A stretch of 64,000 nt of DNA from Dietzia sp. B32 (GCF_024732245.1 NZ_CP093845.1:372001-436000), one strand, 5' to 3'. Positions 25,197 to 36,045 are shown, counted from the stretch's first letter. Numbers and translations are program-made. The notes: generated by a model not told the origin, from the sequence alone.

Positions 25197-27377
25197 ATGT
25201 CCGAACGCATCACCGTCGGCGGTATCCAGGTCGACGAGGTCCTCTACGACTTCGTCAACACCAAGGCCATTCCGGGGACCGGGGTCGACCCCGACGCGTT
25301 CTGGGCGGGTGCCTCAGAGATCTTCACCGAGCTGGCCCCGCGCAACCGCGAGCTGCTCGCCACCCGCGAGGAGTTGCAGTCCAGGATCAACGCCTGGCAC
25401 CACGAGAACCCGGCGCCGATCGACCCGAGCGCCTACAAGGCCTTCCTGCAGGAGATCGGGTACCTGGTTCCGGAGCCGGAGTCGGTCTCCGTCACTACGG
25501 AGAACGTCGACGCGGAGATCGCGACGGTCGCCGGTCCGCAGCTCGTCGTGCCGATCATGAACGCCCGGTTCGCGATCAACGCCGGCAACGCCCGGTGGGG
25601 ATCGCTCTACGACGCCCTCTACGGGACCGATGCGATCCCGGAGTCGGACGGCGCGGAGCAGGGTTCCTCCTACAACAAGGTCCGCGGGGACAAGGTCATC
25701 GCCTGGGCGCGTGAGTTCCTGGACGACGCCGCGCCGCTGGAGGCCGGCAGTCACGTCGGGAGCACCGGTTACGCCGTCGTCGACGGCGGCCTGCAGGTGA
25801 CCGTCGCCGACGGCTCGACCACCCGGTTGGCGGACCCGGAGAAGTTCGTGGGCTTCCTCGGCGAGGCCTCGAGCCCGTCGTCGGTCCTGCTCCGCAACAA
25901 CGGACTGCACATCGAGATCCAGATCGACCCGGACTCCCCGATCGGCTCGACCGACGCCGCCGGCGTCAAGGACGTCGTCCTCGAATCCGCCGTCTCCACC
26001 ATCATGGACTTCGAGGACTCCGTCGCCGCCGTCGACGCCGAGGACAAGACCCAGGGCTACAGCAACTGGCTGGGCCTCATGAAGGGTGACCTGTCCGAGG
26101 AGATCACCAAGGGCGACAAGACCTTCACCCGCGTCCTCAACGACGACCGGGTCTTCACCGTGCCCGACGGCTCGGGCGAGGTCCGTCTGCACGGCCGTTC
26201 GATGCTCTTCGTGCGGAACGTCGGCCACCTGATGACCAACCCGGCTGTTCTCGACGCCGAGGGCAACGAGATGCCGGAGGGCATCCTGGACGCGCTGATC
26301 ACCTCGCTCGCGGGTATGCACGGCATCGCCGAGGGCAACGAGCGGGGGAACAGCCGTCACGGTTCGATCTACATCGTCAAGCCCAAGCAGCACGGGCCGG
26401 AGGAGGTCGCCTTCACGACCGAGCTGTTCGGCCGTGTCGAGAAGCTCCTCGGCCTGCCCGAGAACACCCTCAAGGTGGGCATCATGGACGAGGAGCGTCG
26501 TACCTCGGTCAACCTCGCGGCCTGCATCGCCGAGGCGACCGAGCGGGTGGTGTTCATCAACACCGGTTTCCTCGACCGGACGGGCGACGAGATCCACACC
26601 TCCATGGAGGCCGGGCCGATGATCCGCAAGGGCGAGATGAAGTCCGCCCGGTGGATGACGGCCTACGAGGACTTCAACGTCGACACCGGACTCGCGTGCG
26701 GTCTGCGTGGCCGGGCCCAGATCGGCAAGGGTATGTGGGCCAAGACCGACCTCATGGCGGAGATGCTCGCGGAGAAGATCGGACAGCCCGAGGCCGGTGC
26801 GAACACCGCATGGGTCCCCTCCCCGACCGGAGCCACCCTGCACGCCACGCACTACCACCGGGTCAACGTCATGACCCGGCAGGAGGAGCTGCTCGCCGGT
26901 GGCGCCCGCGCGAGTGTCGACGACATCCTCTCCGTGCCGCTCGCCCCGAACACCGAGTGGTCGGATGCCGAGAAAAAAGAGGAGGTCGACAACTCCTGCC
27001 AGACCATCCTGGGTTACGTCGTCCGGTGGGTCGAGCAGGGAATCGGTGTGTCGAAGGTGCCGGACATCCACGACGTCAACCTCATGGAGGATCGCGCCAC
27101 CCTGCGGATCTCGTCGCAGATGCTGGCCAACTGGATCCGCCACGGCATCATCACCGCCGACGATGTCGAGGATTCGCTGCGCCGGATGGCAGAGATCGTC
27201 GACAAGCAGAACGCCGGTGACGAGGCGTACCGGAACATGGCACCGGACTTCGATTCGTCGATCGCGTGGCAGGCCGCCCGGGAGCTGATCCTCGAGGGCA
27301 CCACGCAGCCGTCGGGCTACACCGAGCCGATCCTCCACCGCCGTCGTCGCGAGTTCAAGGCGGCCAACGCCCGGTAG
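25197..27377 (+). CDS. glcB: Malate synthase G
   Basis: Malate synthase condenses glyoxylate with acetyl-CoA to malate, completing the glyoxylate shunt used on acetate, fatty acids or alkanes. The 726-residue size is that of isoform G (about 720-740), not the shorter isoform A. Characteristic blocks include [26 protein letters not shown] (start of the conserved core), [35 protein letters not shown] and the [23 protein letters not shown] region. AGGAG lies 7 nt before the ATG. It is placed between dapF and miaA, unlike in M. tuberculosis, where glcB is far away. It faces a convergent IclR regulator. Confidence 0.97.
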   Translation: MSERITVGGIQVDEVLYDFVNTKAIPGTGVDPDAFWAGASEIFTELAPRNRELLATREELQSRINAWHHENPAPIDPSAYKAFLQEIGYLVPEPESVSVTTENVDAEIATVAGPQLVVPIMNARFAINAGNARWGSLYDALYGTDAIPESDGAEQGSSYNKVRGDKVIAWAREFLDDAAPLEAGSHVGSTGYAVVDGGLQVTVADGSTTRLADPEKFVGFLGEASSPSSVLLRNNGLHIEIQIDPDSPIGSTDAAGVKDVVLESAVSTIMDFEDSVAAVDAEDKTQGYSNWLGLMKGDLSEEITKGDKTFTRVLNDDRVFTVPDGSGEVRLHGRSMLFVRNVGHLMTNPAVLDAEGNEMPEGILDALITSLAGMHGIAEGNERGNSRHGSIYIVKPKQHGPEEVAFTTELFGRVEKLLGLPENTLKVGIMDEERRTSVNLAACIAEATERVVFINTGFLDRTGDEIHTSMEAGPMIRKGEMKSARWMTAYEDFNVDTGLACGLRGRAQIGKGMWAKTDLMAEMLAEKIGQPEAGANTAWVPSPTGATLHATHYHRVNVMTRQEELLAGGARASVDDILSVPLAPNTEWSDAEKKEEVDNSCQTILGYVVRWVEQGIGVSKVPDIHDVNLMEDRATLRISSQMLANWIRHGIITADDVEDSLRRMAEIVDKQNAGDEAYRNMAPDFDSSIAWQAARELILEGTTQPSGYTEPILHRRRREFKAANAR

Positions 27378-27409
27378 GACACGGCGCACGGTTGGACACG
27401 GCGCACGGT
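27377..27409. repeat. Direct tandem repeat after glcB
   Basis: Two near-identical units, GGACACGGCGCACGGTT (27377-27393) and GGACACGGCGCACGGT (27394-27409), follow the glcB stop codon directly. This looks like a small local duplication in noncoding DNA. Confidence 0.7.
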
Positions 27410-27426
27410 GACCGGCGCCCGCGCAC

Positions 27427-27498
27427 CGGAATCCGCTGCCCCGCCCGATACCCGCCCCTCACCGGGGAGCGGATCGGGACGGAGGGCAGCGGATTCCG
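27427..27498. terminator. Terminator between glcB and the IclR gene
   Basis: A 15-bp perfect inverted repeat (CGGAATCCGCTGCCC at 27427-27441 and its complement at 27484-27498) encloses 42 nt that can pair partly themselves. It is centred in the 176-bp gap between two convergent genes, so it probably acts in both directions. Confidence 0.7.
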
Positions 27499-27553
27499 TC
27501 ATTCCGGCCAGGGTCCGCGCTGCCGGGATCGACGGGCTCCCGACGCCGCGGTG

Positions 27554-28300
27554 TCAGGGGACGAGACCGGCCACCGCCGCGCGGAGGATCGCCACGGCGG
27601 CATCCCTACGGTCGCGGGTGAACCTGGCCTCGGGCCCGGATGCCGACACCGCGAAGGCGGCGTCACCGGTGCCGACCGCGATGGCCACGCACCGGACACC
27701 CTCCTCCTGCTCGGACTCGTCGGTGGCGAACCCGACCCGGCGGACCAACCGCAGTTCGTCGATCAGACTGTCCGGATCGACGATCGTCGAGTCGGTGAAG
27801 CGGCGCATGCCGGCCCGGTCGAGCATGCTGCGGACCTCGTCGTCGTCGTCCCCCGCGACCAGAGCCTTACCCACCGCGGTGCAGTGCACGTCCACCCGTC
27901 GGCCCACCTCGGTGAACATCCGCATCGAGTGCGGCGAGGGCACCTGGGCCAGGTAGACCACCCCGTCTCCCTCCCGGACAGCGAGATTGGCGGTCTCGCC
28001 GGTGCCCTCGACCACGGCGGTGAGAACCGGCACGGCCCAGGAGGCGGTCGCGCGCCCGGCGACGTCACCGATCCGCTGCAGTCGCGGACCCAGCAGGTAG
28101 TCACGGCCGGCGTCACGCCGGAGATGTCCGCTCTCGGCGAGAGTGCCGCACAGACGGTGGACGGTGGCGGCCGCCAGCCCGGTGTCGGCGACGAGGTCTC
28201 CGAGACTCGCCCGGCCGCCTCGGCTGCTCAGCGCGTCGAGCAGATCGAAGGCACGGTCGACGGACTGGACCCGCGAGCGCCCGCCACGAGGAGAACTCAC
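27554..28300 (-). CDS. IclR-family transcriptional regulator
   Basis: IclR proteins are usually dimeric repressors with an N-terminal winged helix and a C-terminal ligand domain sensing small organic acids. With GTG 28300 as start the protein is 248 residues, normal for the family. The helix-turn-helix region is at about 12-60 ([14 protein letters not shown] then [20 protein letters not shown]). The effector domain contains [11 protein letters not shown] and later GVRCVAIAV. The longer frame to 28387 would overlap the miaA end extensively; at 28300 the GTGA overlaps the miaA stop, so the two are coupled. Adjacency to malate synthase suggests glyoxylate- or acetate-linked control, as in other IclR systems, but the target is not proven. 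Confidence 0.88.
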   Translation of the reverse strand: MSSPRGGRSRVQSVDRAFDLLDALSSRGGRASLGDLVADTGLAAATVHRLCGTLAESGHLRRDAGRDYLLGPRLQRIGDVAGRATASWAVPVLTAVVEGTGETANLAVREGDGVVYLAQVPSPHSMRMFTEVGRRVDVHCTAVGKALVAGDDDDEVRSMLDRAGMRRFTDSTIVDPDSLIDELRLVRRVGFATDESEQEEGVRCVAIAVGTGDAAFAVSASGPEARFTRDRRDAAVAILRAAVAGLVP

Positions 28301-29250
28301 CGCCGGTCCGCCCCCAGAATCCGGAGCGCGACCTCGAGCGGGTCGGGCGCGTCGTCGGCGCGGCCACGGGTGTCGGTGTCGATCCACCGGATCCGGTGGT
28401 CACGGCCGAACCACGACCGCTGCCGCCGGACGTAGCGACGGGTACCGATCACGGTCCGCTCCTCGGCGCGTCCCGTGCCCTCGTCGTCGATCCGCTGGTG
28501 CGCGTCCATCTCATCGAGCACCTGTGCGTACCCGATCGCCCGCCGCGCCGTGACGCCCTCGAGCAACCCGACGCCCACGAGTCGACGGACCTCGTCGACG
28601 AGGCCGGTCGCGAACATCGTCGCCGCTCGTGTGGCCAACCGTTCATCGAGTTCGGCCAGGTCGCATCGCACCCCCAGCAGACGGGTGCCCCACCGGGGCT
28701 CCCCGATCGTCGGCCGGGAGGCCGAGAAGGGCTTCCCGGTGAGTTCGACGACCTCGAGGGCGCGAACGGTACGCCTGGGATCGCTGGGCAGGATGGTCCG
28801 GGCGGCCTCGGGGTCCACCGCCGCGAGCTCGGCGTGCAGCGCCTCCACCCCGATCTGCTCGAGTCGACGCTCGTAGTGGGCCCGCACCTGAGGGTCGGTG
28901 TCCGGGATCATCCATCCGTCCACGAGGGCCTGGACGTACATCATCGATCCGCCGCACAGGATGGGCACATGGCCGCGCTCGCGGATCTCGTCGATCTCCC
29001 GCTCGGCCGCTGTGCGGAAGTCGGCCACGCTGGCGGTCTGGGTCACGTCCAGGACGTCGAGTCGGTGGTGAGGGATCCCCCGCCGCTGTTCCGGCGTGAG
29101 CTTGGCGGTACCGATGTCCATTCCGCGGTACTGCTGCATGGCATCGCAGTTGACCACCTCCCCGCCGAGTCGTTCGGCCAGTCCGAGGGCCAGGTCCGAC
29201 TTCCCGGTCCCGGTCGGCCCCACCACGGCGACGGGAGCGGTCCCCGTCAT
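28297..29250 (-). CDS. miaA: tRNA dimethylallyltransferase MiaA
   Basis: MiaA transfers a dimethylallyl group to A37 of tRNAs reading U-starting codons (i6A37), the substrate for MiaB, also in this window. The 317-residue protein has the P-loop [11 protein letters not shown] at about 10-20, the [17 protein letters not shown] block, and the R-A-I-G-Y-AQ segment. The frame extends upstream to 29784, but ATG 29250 is fixed by family homology and forms an ATGA overlap with the upstream gene's stop. It is followed by the IclR gene through a GTGA overlap. Confidence 0.95.
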   Translation of the reverse strand: MTGTAPVAVVGPTGTGKSDLALGLAERLGGEVVNCDAMQQYRGMDIGTAKLTPEQRRGIPHHRLDVLDVTQTASVADFRTAAEREIDEIRERGHVPILCGGSMMYVQALVDGWMIPDTDPQVRAHYERRLEQIGVEALHAELAAVDPEAARTILPSDPRRTVRALEVVELTGKPFSASRPTIGEPRWGTRLLGVRCDLAELDERLATRAATMFATGLVDEVRRLVGVGLLEGVTARRAIGYAQVLDEMDAHQRIDDEGTGRAEERTVIGTRRYVRRQRSWFGRDHRIRWIDTDTRGRADDAPDPLEVALRILGADRR

Positions 29251-29987
29251 GACGGCTCCCCGGGCACGATCGCATCGCGGGCGTGGGGGTCGCGGACGGC
29301 GCCCTCCACTGCAAGGTCCGTGGGGGATTCCGGGGGCCACCACGCGCAGTGATACCCCACCCCGAACGGCGCCCAGGACAGCGACTCCCGAGCAGGGCGG
29401 CCCGCGACCAGAGAGGCCAGTGCGAGCCACGCGGGCCGACTCCACCACCCGACCTCGTCCGCCACGCGCGCGCCCGGGTCGGGAAGCACACCCCCGGTAC
29501 GCAGCCACCGGCCGAGGTGGCCGTCCAGTGAGACACCGCGCGGGTCCTCGGGGACGGGGGCGCGCGGTGTGAGGGAGGCGGGGCCGTCCGCGACGACGAC
29601 GACGAGGTCGTCCGGCTCCGGAGTGGGGGCGGACCGCGGACTCACGGGGATGCCCCTGAAGGACCTCGGAAGGTCGGTTCCCGCACGGTCGAGCAGCCAC
29701 CAACCGATCAGTGCCGCGTCGGGGACCGCCCCGTGCGGTGCCGGCGGGGCATCGGGCCGACCCACCGGGACGTCGACCCCCCACCTCGCGAGAGTGGAAC
29801 GCATGTCGCCGAGGCCTCGGCCCCCGGGGTCGGACCCCAGTACGACGACCCGTGCCGCGCCGATCCGGGCCCGCCGGAGCACCTCACAGATCGTGTCCAC
29901 CCCGCCGCCGGTGTCCGCGACCGCCGATCCGGACAGCTCCGGCACGAGGACCGGGGCTCCGGGGACCAGGACGACTGAGGGGCTCAC
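29247..29987 (-). CDS. Conserved hypothetical protein (Rv2728c-like)
   Basis: A 246-residue protein starting at GTG 29987, where the conserved-looking sequence [20 protein letters not shown] begins; the frame upstream is arginine-rich noise. The opening, [13 protein letters not shown] followed by [13 protein letters not shown] and a [18 protein letters not shown] stretch, is reminiscent of the class III extradiol dioxygenase (LigB) fold. Clear metal-binding histidines are hard to place, so activity is doubtful. It lies directly upstream of miaA with an ATGA overlap, as Rv2728c does in M. tuberculosis. No signal peptide is visible. Function unknown. Confidence 0.7.
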   Translation of the reverse strand: MSPSVVLVPGAPVLVPELSGSAVADTGGGVDTICEVLRRARIGAARVVVLGSDPGGRGLGDMRSTLARWGVDVPVGRPDAPPAPHGAVPDAALIGWWLLDRAGTDLPRSFRGIPVSPRSAPTPEPDDLVVVVADGPASLTPRAPVPEDPRGVSLDGHLGRWLRTGGVLPDPGARVADEVGWWSRPAWLALASLVAGRPARESLSWAPFGVGYHCAWWPPESPTDLAVEGAVRDPHARDAIVPGEPS

Positions 29988-30185
29988 ATCCCGAAACCCT
30001 ACTGACCGCCTCCGACGCCGGGGAACAGACCCGTACGGGGACACGGCGGGGATACGGCGGACACCCGGGCGGCGGTTGGTACACACTAGGAGGATGCCGT
30101 CTCCGCGACGCGGGTCGGCGAGGCGATGACCGGTGCGAACCCGGTGACGGTGCCGTGACACGCGGCAGAAGGAAACGAGGACGAC

Positions 30186-31574
30186 ATGACCGAGCAGTCA
30201 CCCGCCGCCCAGAGCGGATCAGGTCCGGGCGGATCGAGTTCGGACGGCGCGACCCCGAACCCCGGTCCGAGGCCGGGAGCGCCCTCCCCCGCCGCACTGG
30301 CCCGCAAGGTGGCTCCGCGGCCGACCCCCGCCGTCGCGCCCCGGGTCGAGCGCGGTTCGGATCCGTCCAAGTGGGGTCGCGTCGACGAGTCGGGGGCGGT
30401 GTTCGTCCGGACGGCTGACGGCGAGCGCCAGGTCGGGTCGTGGCAGGCCGGTGCCCCGGAAGAGGGGCTGGCGCACTTCGGGCTCCGGTTCGACGACCTC
30501 GCGGCCGAGGTCGCCCTGCTGGAGACCCGCCTCGATTCCCACCCGCAGGACGCCCGCAAGACCCGCGCCTCGGCGGAGACGCTCGCAGCGCAGATCCCCG
30601 CCGCCGCAGCAGTGGGGGATCTGGACTCACTCGCGGCACGGGTGGCAGCGGTGATCGAGCGTTCCGGCGAGGTCGAGGCCGCGGCCAGGCAGCGCAAGGA
30701 CGAGCAGCGGGCGGCGGCGATCGCGCGCAAGGAGGCCCTGGCGGCGGAGGCCGAGGAGATCGGCGCGTCGTCGACGCAGTGGAAGTCCGCCGGCGATCGA
30801 CTCCGCGAGATCCTCGAGGAGTGGAAGACGATCCGGGGTATCGACCGCAAGACCGACGACGCCCTGTGGAAGCGCTTCTCCAAGGCTCGGGAGGCGTTCA
30901 ACCGGCGCCGTGGCTCGCACTTCGCCGAACTGGACCGCACCCGGGCCTCGGTCAAGCGGGTCAAGGAGGAGCTCGTGGAGCGGGCCGAGGCGCTCTCGGC
31001 ATCCACCGAGTGGAACGACACGGCAACGGCGTTCCGTCGTCTCATGGACGAGTGGAAGGCGGCCGGCAGGGCTCCCCGTGACGCCGATGATGCGCTGTGG
31101 AAGCGGTTCAAGGCCGCCCAGGACACGTTCTTCGACGCCCGCCACGCGGCGTCAGCGGAACGGGACGCCGAGTTCGAGTCCAACGCCCAGGCCAAGGAGG
31201 CGCTGCTCGCCGAGTACGAGGGCAGGATCGACCCTGCGGCGGACCTGGGTGCCGCACGGTCCGCTCTGCGGTCGTTGCAGTCCCGGTGGGAGGAGATCGG
31301 CAAGGTTCCCAGGGAGCGGATGGGTCAGCTCGAGGGTCGTATCCGGGCTCTGGAGAAGCGGGTCGCGGACGCCGCGGACACCGAGTGGCGTCGTACCGAT
31401 CCGGAAGCGAAGGCACGCGCCGGCCAGTTCTGGGACCGGGTGCGCGACTTCGAGGAGCAGGCCGCGAAGGCGGAGGCTGCAGGCAGGAGCAACGAAGCCG
31501 AGGGTGCCCGCGCCCAGGCCTCGCAGTGGAGGGAGTGGGCGGAGGCCGCCGAGAGGGCGGTTGACACCCGCTGA
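30186..31574 (+). CDS. DUF349 repeat coiled-coil protein (Rv2731-like)
   Basis: The 462-residue protein begins with a disordered Pro/Gly/Ser/Ala-rich segment (about 1-60). It then has a region with [19 protein letters not shown], and several helical DUF349 repeats marked by W-K-x-A-G/I-R and LWKRF motifs ([20 protein letters not shown] and later [17 protein letters not shown]). Long charged helices suggest coiled coils. No signal peptide or membrane segment is present. The role of DUF349 proteins is not established. It is divergent from the Rv2728c-like gene and is followed by a clear terminator. The order matches Rv2728c-Rv2731. Confidence 0.82.
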   Translation: MTEQSPAAQSGSGPGGSSSDGATPNPGPRPGAPSPAALARKVAPRPTPAVAPRVERGSDPSKWGRVDESGAVFVRTADGERQVGSWQAGAPEEGLAHFGLRFDDLAAEVALLETRLDSHPQDARKTRASAETLAAQIPAAAAVGDLDSLAARVAAVIERSGEVEAAARQRKDEQRAAAIARKEALAAEAEEIGASSTQWKSAGDRLREILEEWKTIRGIDRKTDDALWKRFSKAREAFNRRRGSHFAELDRTRASVKRVKEELVERAEALSASTEWNDTATAFRRLMDEWKAAGRAPRDADDALWKRFKAAQDTFFDARHAASAERDAEFESNAQAKEALLAEYEGRIDPAADLGAARSALRSLQSRWEEIGKVPRERMGQLEGRIRALEKRVADAADTEWRRTDPEAKARAGQFWDRVRDFEEQAAKAEAAGRSNEAEGARAQASQWREWAEAAERAVDTR

Positions 31575-31605
31575 CTCCTGGTTGACGGGGAGCGCCCCCG
31601 GATCA

Positions 31606-31641
31606 GAAGAGCCCGACCCGGATCGACGGGTCGGGCTCTTC
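31606..31641. terminator. Terminator after the DUF349 gene
   Basis: A perfect 15-bp stem (GAAGAGCCCGACCCG, 31606-31620, with its complement at 31627-31641) encloses the 6-nt loop GATCGA. It lies between the convergent DUF349 gene and the small membrane protein gene and probably works for both. Confidence 0.82.
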
Positions 31642-31675
31642 CTCGTCCGGGCGGACTATGGGGTTCGGGGTTCGG

Positions 31676-32248
31676 TCAGCCCCGGTCCCCGTGCCGGGCG
31701 TCGTCCTCGAGCGCGAGCTGCTCGGGGGTCCGTGCCCACAACACGCTCGCAAGGGTGATCGCCAGTGCGAACACGATGAGCTCGCTGATGTAGAGGCCGA
31801 TCCCGGGGGCTCCGAAGTCCTGCACGTCGGGGTTGGGTCCCCGGCCGGACTGGCGAAGCCAGATCGCCAGTACGCCGTAGACGGCGGCGACACACGTCGC
31901 GCCCCAGGCGATCCCGGCGGCCCACCACTTCTGGGTCATGATCATCGCGGCGCCGAACGCGATGGTCCCGACCGAGTACAGGAGCACGAACAGGTGGGAC
32001 GGCAGCGTCGTTTGCTGCTCGCTCGCGACGTCGGTGAAGAACAGGACGTCGAGCCCACGTACTCCCGCGCTGTGCGGGAGGGCGAGAGCGACGGCCAGCA
32101 GGACGATGAGGACGGCGGAGGCCAGGTAGGCACGCCCGATCACGAGGGTGCGCCCGAGAACCCTGTCCCGCTCGCGCATCGCCGATTCCGCGTTCCGGGT
32201 GACTTCCATGATCCCCGCGATCGGATCGGGTCGGTCGTCGGTGCTCAC
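31676..32248 (-). CDS. Four-helix membrane protein, unknown (Rv2732c-like)
   Basis: A 190-residue protein with four hydrophobic segments, beginning at [53 protein letters not shown] and [18 protein letters not shown]. The N-terminal 35 residues and the acidic C-terminal tail are cytoplasmic-looking. GTG 32248 overlaps the miaB stop as GTGA and has AAGGG about 9 nt upstream; ATG 32257 is an alternative with its ribosome site too close. It is coupled to miaB, as in the Rv2732c-Rv2733c pair. Function unknown. Confidence 0.78.
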   Translation of the reverse strand: MSTDDRPDPIAGIMEVTRNAESAMRERDRVLGRTLVIGRAYLASAVLIVLLAVALALPHSAGVRGLDVLFFTDVASEQQTTLPSHLFVLLYSVGTIAFGAAMIMTQKWWAAGIAWGATCVAAVYGVLAIWLRQSGRGPNPDVQDFGAPGIGLYISELIVFALAITLASVLWARTPEQLALEDDARHGDRG

Positions 32249-33828
32249 GTGGGGCATCCCTTCTCGGTGGTGACGGAGGCGACGACGGTGTCGCGCCGCA
32301 GAGTGGGCAGTCCGAGCCCGACCCCGATGGGCGGGGTCTCGGGCTTGCGACCGGCTTCGTGACGATCTCCGGCACGGGTGGCCCGGTAGGTGAGCACCCC
32401 GTCGTCCGCGAGCAGGTGGTGCGGGGCCGCCGCGGTGATCCGGGTCGTCACGATGTCCCCCGGCCGCACCCGCTCGGCATGCTCGCCGACCGGCGCGAAG
32501 TGCACCAGCCGCCCGTCGCGGGCTCGGCCCGTCATCCGGGCGGTCGCCGCGTCCTTACGCCCTTCGTCGGCGGTGACGAGTAGCTCGACGATCTGCCCGA
32601 CCTGCTTCTGGTTCTCCTCCAGGGTGATCCGCTCCTGGAGGAGGATCAGGCGTTCGTAGCGTTCCTGGACCACCGCCTTGGGGATCTGCTCCGCCATGGT
32701 GGCCGCGGGGGTTCCCGGACGGGGCGAGTACTGGAAGGTGAACGCGCTGGAGAAACGGGCCTTCTCGACCACATCGAGGGTGGCCTGGAAGTCCTCTTCG
32801 GTCTCACCGGGGAACCCGACGATGATGTCGGTGGTGATGGCGGCGTGCGGCATGGCCGCGCGGACGCGGTCGATGATCCCGAGGAAGCGCTCGGACCTGT
32901 AGGACCTGCGCATGGCCCGGAGCACGCGGTCGGAACCGGACTGCAGGGGCATGTGCAGCTGGGGACACACGGTGGGCGTGGCGGCCATGGCCTCGATCAC
33001 GTCGTCGGTGAACTCCGCCGGGTGCGGCGACGTGAAGCGGATGCGTTCGATCCCCTCGACACGACCGGCCGCACGGAGCAGTTTGGCGAACGCCCCCTTG
33101 TCCGAGGGCTCGTCGGGATCGTGGAACGACCGGCCGTAGGCGTTGACGTTCTGGCCGAGCAGCGTGACCTCGAGAACACCCTCGTCGGCGAGCGCCTGAA
33201 TCTCGGCCAGGACCTCTCCGGGCCGCCGGTCGACCTCCTTGCCGCGCAGGGAGGGAACGATGCAGAAGGTGCAGGTGTTGTTGCATCCCACGGACACCGA
33301 GACCCAGCCCGCGTAGGCGGACTCGCGGGTGGCGGGCAGGGTCGAGGGGAAGTGCTGCAGGGAGTCGGCGATCTCCACCTCGGCCCGCTCGTTGTGGCGC
33401 GACCGGTCGAGGAGGGTCGGGAGGTGGCCGAGGTTGTGCGTACCGAACACCACGTCGACCCACGGCGCGCGGGAGACGACGACGTCCTTGTCCTTCTGGG
33501 CGAGGCAGCCGCCGACCGCGATCTGCAGACGGGGGTTGGCGTCCTTCCACGGGCGAAGGTGACCGAGAGTGCCGTAGAGCCGGTTGTCGGCGTTCTCGCG
33601 GACCGCGCAGGTGTTGAACACCACGAGGTCGGGGAGGTGGCCCTCGGCCGGGTCGGCCTCGCCCACGAAGGGGATGTACCCCGCGGCGTCGAGCACCCCG
33701 GAGAGCCGCTCGGAGTCATGGACGTTCATCTGGCAGCCGAAGGTACGCACCTGGTACGTCCGGCGGTCAACGCCCTTGACGTGTGCGTCCTGCGCCGCCG
33801 TCTGCAGGTCGGTCACGAGAGTATCCAC
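32245..33828 (-). CDS. miaB: tRNA-2-methylthio-N6-dimethylallyladenosine synthase MiaB
   Basis: MiaB is a radical-SAM enzyme with two iron-sulfur clusters. It methylthiolates i6A37, the product of MiaA, in tRNA. The 527-residue protein starts with GTG. It has the N-terminal MTTase domain ([15 protein letters not shown] with one cluster cysteine, NTCAVRENA, and GGCLAQ), the radical-SAM motif C-x3-C-x2-C in [12 protein letters not shown], and a C-terminal TRAM domain at about 390-455. It is followed by a coupled membrane-protein gene. The rest is full length, with no disrupted motif. Confidence 0.96.
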   Translation of the reverse strand: MDTLVTDLQTAAQDAHVKGVDRRTYQVRTFGCQMNVHDSERLSGVLDAAGYIPFVGEADPAEGHLPDLVVFNTCAVRENADNRLYGTLGHLRPWKDANPRLQIAVGGCLAQKDKDVVVSRAPWVDVVFGTHNLGHLPTLLDRSRHNERAEVEIADSLQHFPSTLPATRESAYAGWVSVSVGCNNTCTFCIVPSLRGKEVDRRPGEVLAEIQALADEGVLEVTLLGQNVNAYGRSFHDPDEPSDKGAFAKLLRAAGRVEGIERIRFTSPHPAEFTDDVIEAMAATPTVCPQLHMPLQSGSDRVLRAMRRSYRSERFLGIIDRVRAAMPHAAITTDIIVGFPGETEEDFQATLDVVEKARFSSAFTFQYSPRPGTPAATMAEQIPKAVVQERYERLILLQERITLEENQKQVGQIVELLVTADEGRKDAATARMTGRARDGRLVHFAPVGEHAERVRPGDIVTTRITAAAPHHLLADDGVLTYRATRAGDRHEAGRKPETPPIGVGLGLPTLRRDTVVASVTTEKGCPT

Positions 33829-33842
33829 GCAGGCCAGGGTAC

Positions 33843-34451
33843 TCAGGGCGACGCGTGGGCCGCCAATTCGGCGTCCACGACTTTCATCGCCAACCCCGTC
33901 GGATAACCCCGACGAGCGAGGAAGGCGATGAGCCTCCGTCGCTCCCCCTGTACATCGGGGCCGGATAAGGCCTCGGCGGGCCGGCGATCCAACCGACCGC
34001 GAACCAGTTCAGCAGCCTGCCGGCGGTCATCGGACTCGTCGATTCCGCCGACCGCCCGGGCGATGTGCGACTCCGCCACGCCCTTGTCCCGCAGCTCGCG
34101 TTCGAGTGCGCCCCGAGAGCGGCCGCGGCGTTTCCTGCGACCCCGGACCCATTCCTCCGCGAAGTCAGCGTCGTTGAGCAGACCCCACGCCCTGACCCGG
34201 TCGAGTGCCTCGTCGACCGCATCCGCGGAGTGCTCCTTCTCGAGCAACCGCCCACGGAGCTCGTGCTCGCTGCGTGGCCGGTGTCGGAGCAATCTCAGAG
34301 CGGAGGAGGCAGCCTCGTGTGCCTCGGGCGCCAGCGGGGGCAGGTCCGAGGAACTGGAAGGCCGGGCCTCCACCGCGGCGATCGCCGTGCGGAGCTCCTC
34401 CGCTCCCAGCGCTCCGCCGGGGCGTCCGGCGCGGGTGTCCCGTTCAGGCAT
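33843..34451 (-). CDS. recX: Recombination regulatory protein RecX
   Basis: RecX binds RecA filaments and limits RecA activity. The 202-residue helical protein has the family repeats around [43 protein letters not shown] and [11 protein letters not shown]. The frame is open far into recA, but the ATG at 34451 shares one base with the recA stop (TGATG), the usual recA-recX arrangement. It is therefore expressed with recA by translational coupling. An N-terminal Ala/Ser-rich extension of about 45 residues precedes the core. Confidence 0.93.
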   Translation of the reverse strand: MPERDTRAGRPGGALGAEELRTAIAAVEARPSSSSDLPPLAPEAHEAASSALRLLRHRPRSEHELRGRLLEKEHSADAVDEALDRVRAWGLLNDADFAEEWVRGRRKRRGRSRGALERELRDKGVAESHIARAVGGIDESDDRRQAAELVRGRLDRRPAEALSGPDVQGERRRLIAFLARRGYPTGLAMKVVDAELAAHASP

Positions 34452-35557
34452 CAGAATTCGACGGGCACCACGTCGATCGGCGCGTCCTCGTCGGACTCCG
34501 CCTCGATCTCGGCGATCTCCGCGCCCGCGCCGATCTTGAGCTTGTCGAGGATCTTGCGCTCGATCTCGTCTCGCACCGACGGGTTGTCCTTCAGGTAACG
34601 ACGGGCGTTCTCCTTGCCCTGGCCGAGCTGGTCCTGTCCGTAGGTGAACCAGGAACCCGACTTCTTGATGAAGCCGTTGTCCACGCCCATGTCGATGAGC
34701 GACCCCTCGCGGCTGATCCCCTCGCCGTAGAGGATGTCGAACTCCGCGATCTTGAACGGCGGTGCGACCTTGTTCTTGACGACCTTGCACTTGGTGCGGT
34801 TACCGACCGCGTCGGCACCGTCCTTGAGCGTCTCGATCCGACGCACGTCCAGCCGCACCGACGCATAGAACTTCAGCGCCTTACCACCGGTGGTGGTCTC
34901 CGGCGAGCCGAACATGACGCCGATCTTCTCGCGTAGCTGGTTGATGAAGATGGCGGTGGTGCCGGTGTTGTGCAGCGCACCGGTCATCTTCCGCAGGGCC
35001 TGACTCATGAGTCGCGCCTGCAGGCCGACGTGGCTGTCACCCATCTCGCCCTCGATCTCCGCCCGCGGCACCAGCGCCGCCACGGAGTCGATGACCAGGA
35101 TGTCGATCGACCCGGAGCGCACCAGCATGTCGGCGATCTCCAGCGCCTGCTCGCCGGTGTCCGGCTGGGAGACGATGAGGTTGTCCGTGTCCACGCCCAG
35201 TTTGCGGGCGTACTCCGGATCCAGCGCGTGTTCGGCGTCGATGAACGCCGCGATTCCCCCGGCGGCCTGGGCGTTGGCCACGGCGTGCAGCGCGACCGTG
35301 GTCTTACCCGAGGACTCGGGTCCGTAGATCTCGACGACGCGGCCGCGGGGGAAACCGCCCACGCCCAGCGCCACGTCCAGGGACAGTGCACCGGTCGGGA
35401 TCACCTGGACCGGCGGCCGGGTGTCGTCGCCCAGCCGCATGACGGAGCCCTTGCCGTACGCCTTGTCGATCTGCGCGAGGGCCAGTTCCAGGGCCTGCTC
35501 GCGATTCTGGGCCACGCCCGTCTTGGTCCCCGACTTCGCGGTGGTCTTGGGTGCCAT
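34451..35557 (-). CDS. recA: Recombinase RecA
   Basis: RecA forms filaments on single-stranded DNA for recombination and stimulates LexA cleavage. The 368-residue protein is complete, with Walker [10 protein letters not shown] near 79, the LVIDSVAAL Walker B region, loop L1 [19 protein letters not shown] and the L2 region around [21 protein letters not shown]. No intein interrupts it, unlike in M. tuberculosis recA. The C-terminal tail is acidic ([14 protein letters not shown]). GGAGA lies upstream of ATG 35557. A clear SOS box lies about 180 bp upstream, and recX follows with a one-base overlap. Confidence 0.98.
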   Translation of the reverse strand: MAPKTTAKSGTKTGVAQNREQALELALAQIDKAYGKGSVMRLGDDTRPPVQVIPTGALSLDVALGVGGFPRGRVVEIYGPESSGKTTVALHAVANAQAAGGIAAFIDAEHALDPEYARKLGVDTDNLIVSQPDTGEQALEIADMLVRSGSIDILVIDSVAALVPRAEIEGEMGDSHVGLQARLMSQALRKMTGALHNTGTTAIFINQLREKIGVMFGSPETTTGGKALKFYASVRLDVRRIETLKDGADAVGNRTKCKVVKNKVAPPFKIAEFDILYGEGISREGSLIDMGVDNGFIKKSGSWFTYGQDQLGQGKENARRYLKDNPSVRDEIERKILDKLKIGAGAEIAEIEAESDEDAPIDVVPVEF

Positions 35558-35739
35558 GGTGCTCTCCGTTCCTGCGCGACCCCCGGCGTCCGGCCGATCG
35601 GTCTGGGTGGTGATTCAGTTGCGGACGTTACGGGCCGGGTACGACACGAACGTCTCGCGCGAAACCGGCGACCGCTCTCCTGTGGAGGGAGGGCGCCCTG
35701 TGGACGGGTCGTCCCGTCATCACGTGTCCCCCAGTGTAG

Positions 35740-35755
35740 CCGAACGGGTGTTCGA
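35740..35755. promoter_or_regulatory. LexA (SOS) box of recA
   Basis: CCGAACGGGTGTTCGA matches TCGAAC-N4-GTTCGA at 11 of 12 specified bases. On the reverse strand a possible -10 element (TACACT) lies about 5 bp downstream of it, so LexA would block the recA promoter. The distance to the recA start is about 180 bp. Confidence 0.75.
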
Positions 35756-35783
35756 GGTCGACAGACACGCCGTGCGTCATCCG

Positions 35784-35978
35784 CTAGCGCAGCTGTTCGG
35801 GCACGTCGAACTCGGCGCACAGCGCCAACCAGACGCGCTTGACGGGCAGTCCGGCGTCGATCGCCTCGTCCGCGGTCCTCCCGCCGCACTCCGCGAGATG
35901 GTGCGACCTGATGAGGCTGTCGGCGCGGAGTGCTCCGAAGGCCTCCGCCGTGCGCGCCCGGAACTCGGTCTGAGTCAC
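35784..35978 (-). CDS. DUF3046 family protein
   Basis: A 64-residue protein beginning with GTG. It has the DUF3046 pattern: TEFRARTAEAFGALRADSL at the N-terminus, RTADEAIDAGLPVKRVWLALCAEFDVP at the C-terminus (family block shown split), and a middle LAECGGRTA. It is a small soluble helical protein found upstream of recA in many actinobacteria, as with Rv2738c. Function unknown. Conserved linkage to recA suggests, but does not show, a role in DNA metabolism. The recA SOS box lies between the two genes, so this gene probably has its own promoter. Confidence 0.85.
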   Translation of the reverse strand: MTQTEFRARTAEAFGALRADSLIRSHHLAECGGRTADEAIDAGLPVKRVWLALCAEFDVPEQLR

Positions 35979-36003
35979 GTTCCGCCCTCCCCTGCGGACG
36001 ACG

Positions 36004-36035
36004 ACGGGCCGCCGGCGTGGTCGCCGACGGCCCGT
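36004..36035. terminator. Terminator after pspA
   Basis: A 14-bp stem (36004-36017 with 36022-36035, one C-A mismatch) closes the loop TGGT just downstream of the reverse-strand pspA gene and upstream of the DUF3046 gene. It is the likely end of the pspA transcript. Confidence 0.72.
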
Positions 36036-36045
36036 TGCCGCGAGA

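Noticed and set aside
34451-35557. Possible intein in recA
   Set aside because: The protein runs through both conserved loops without interruption at 368 residues, so no intein is present.
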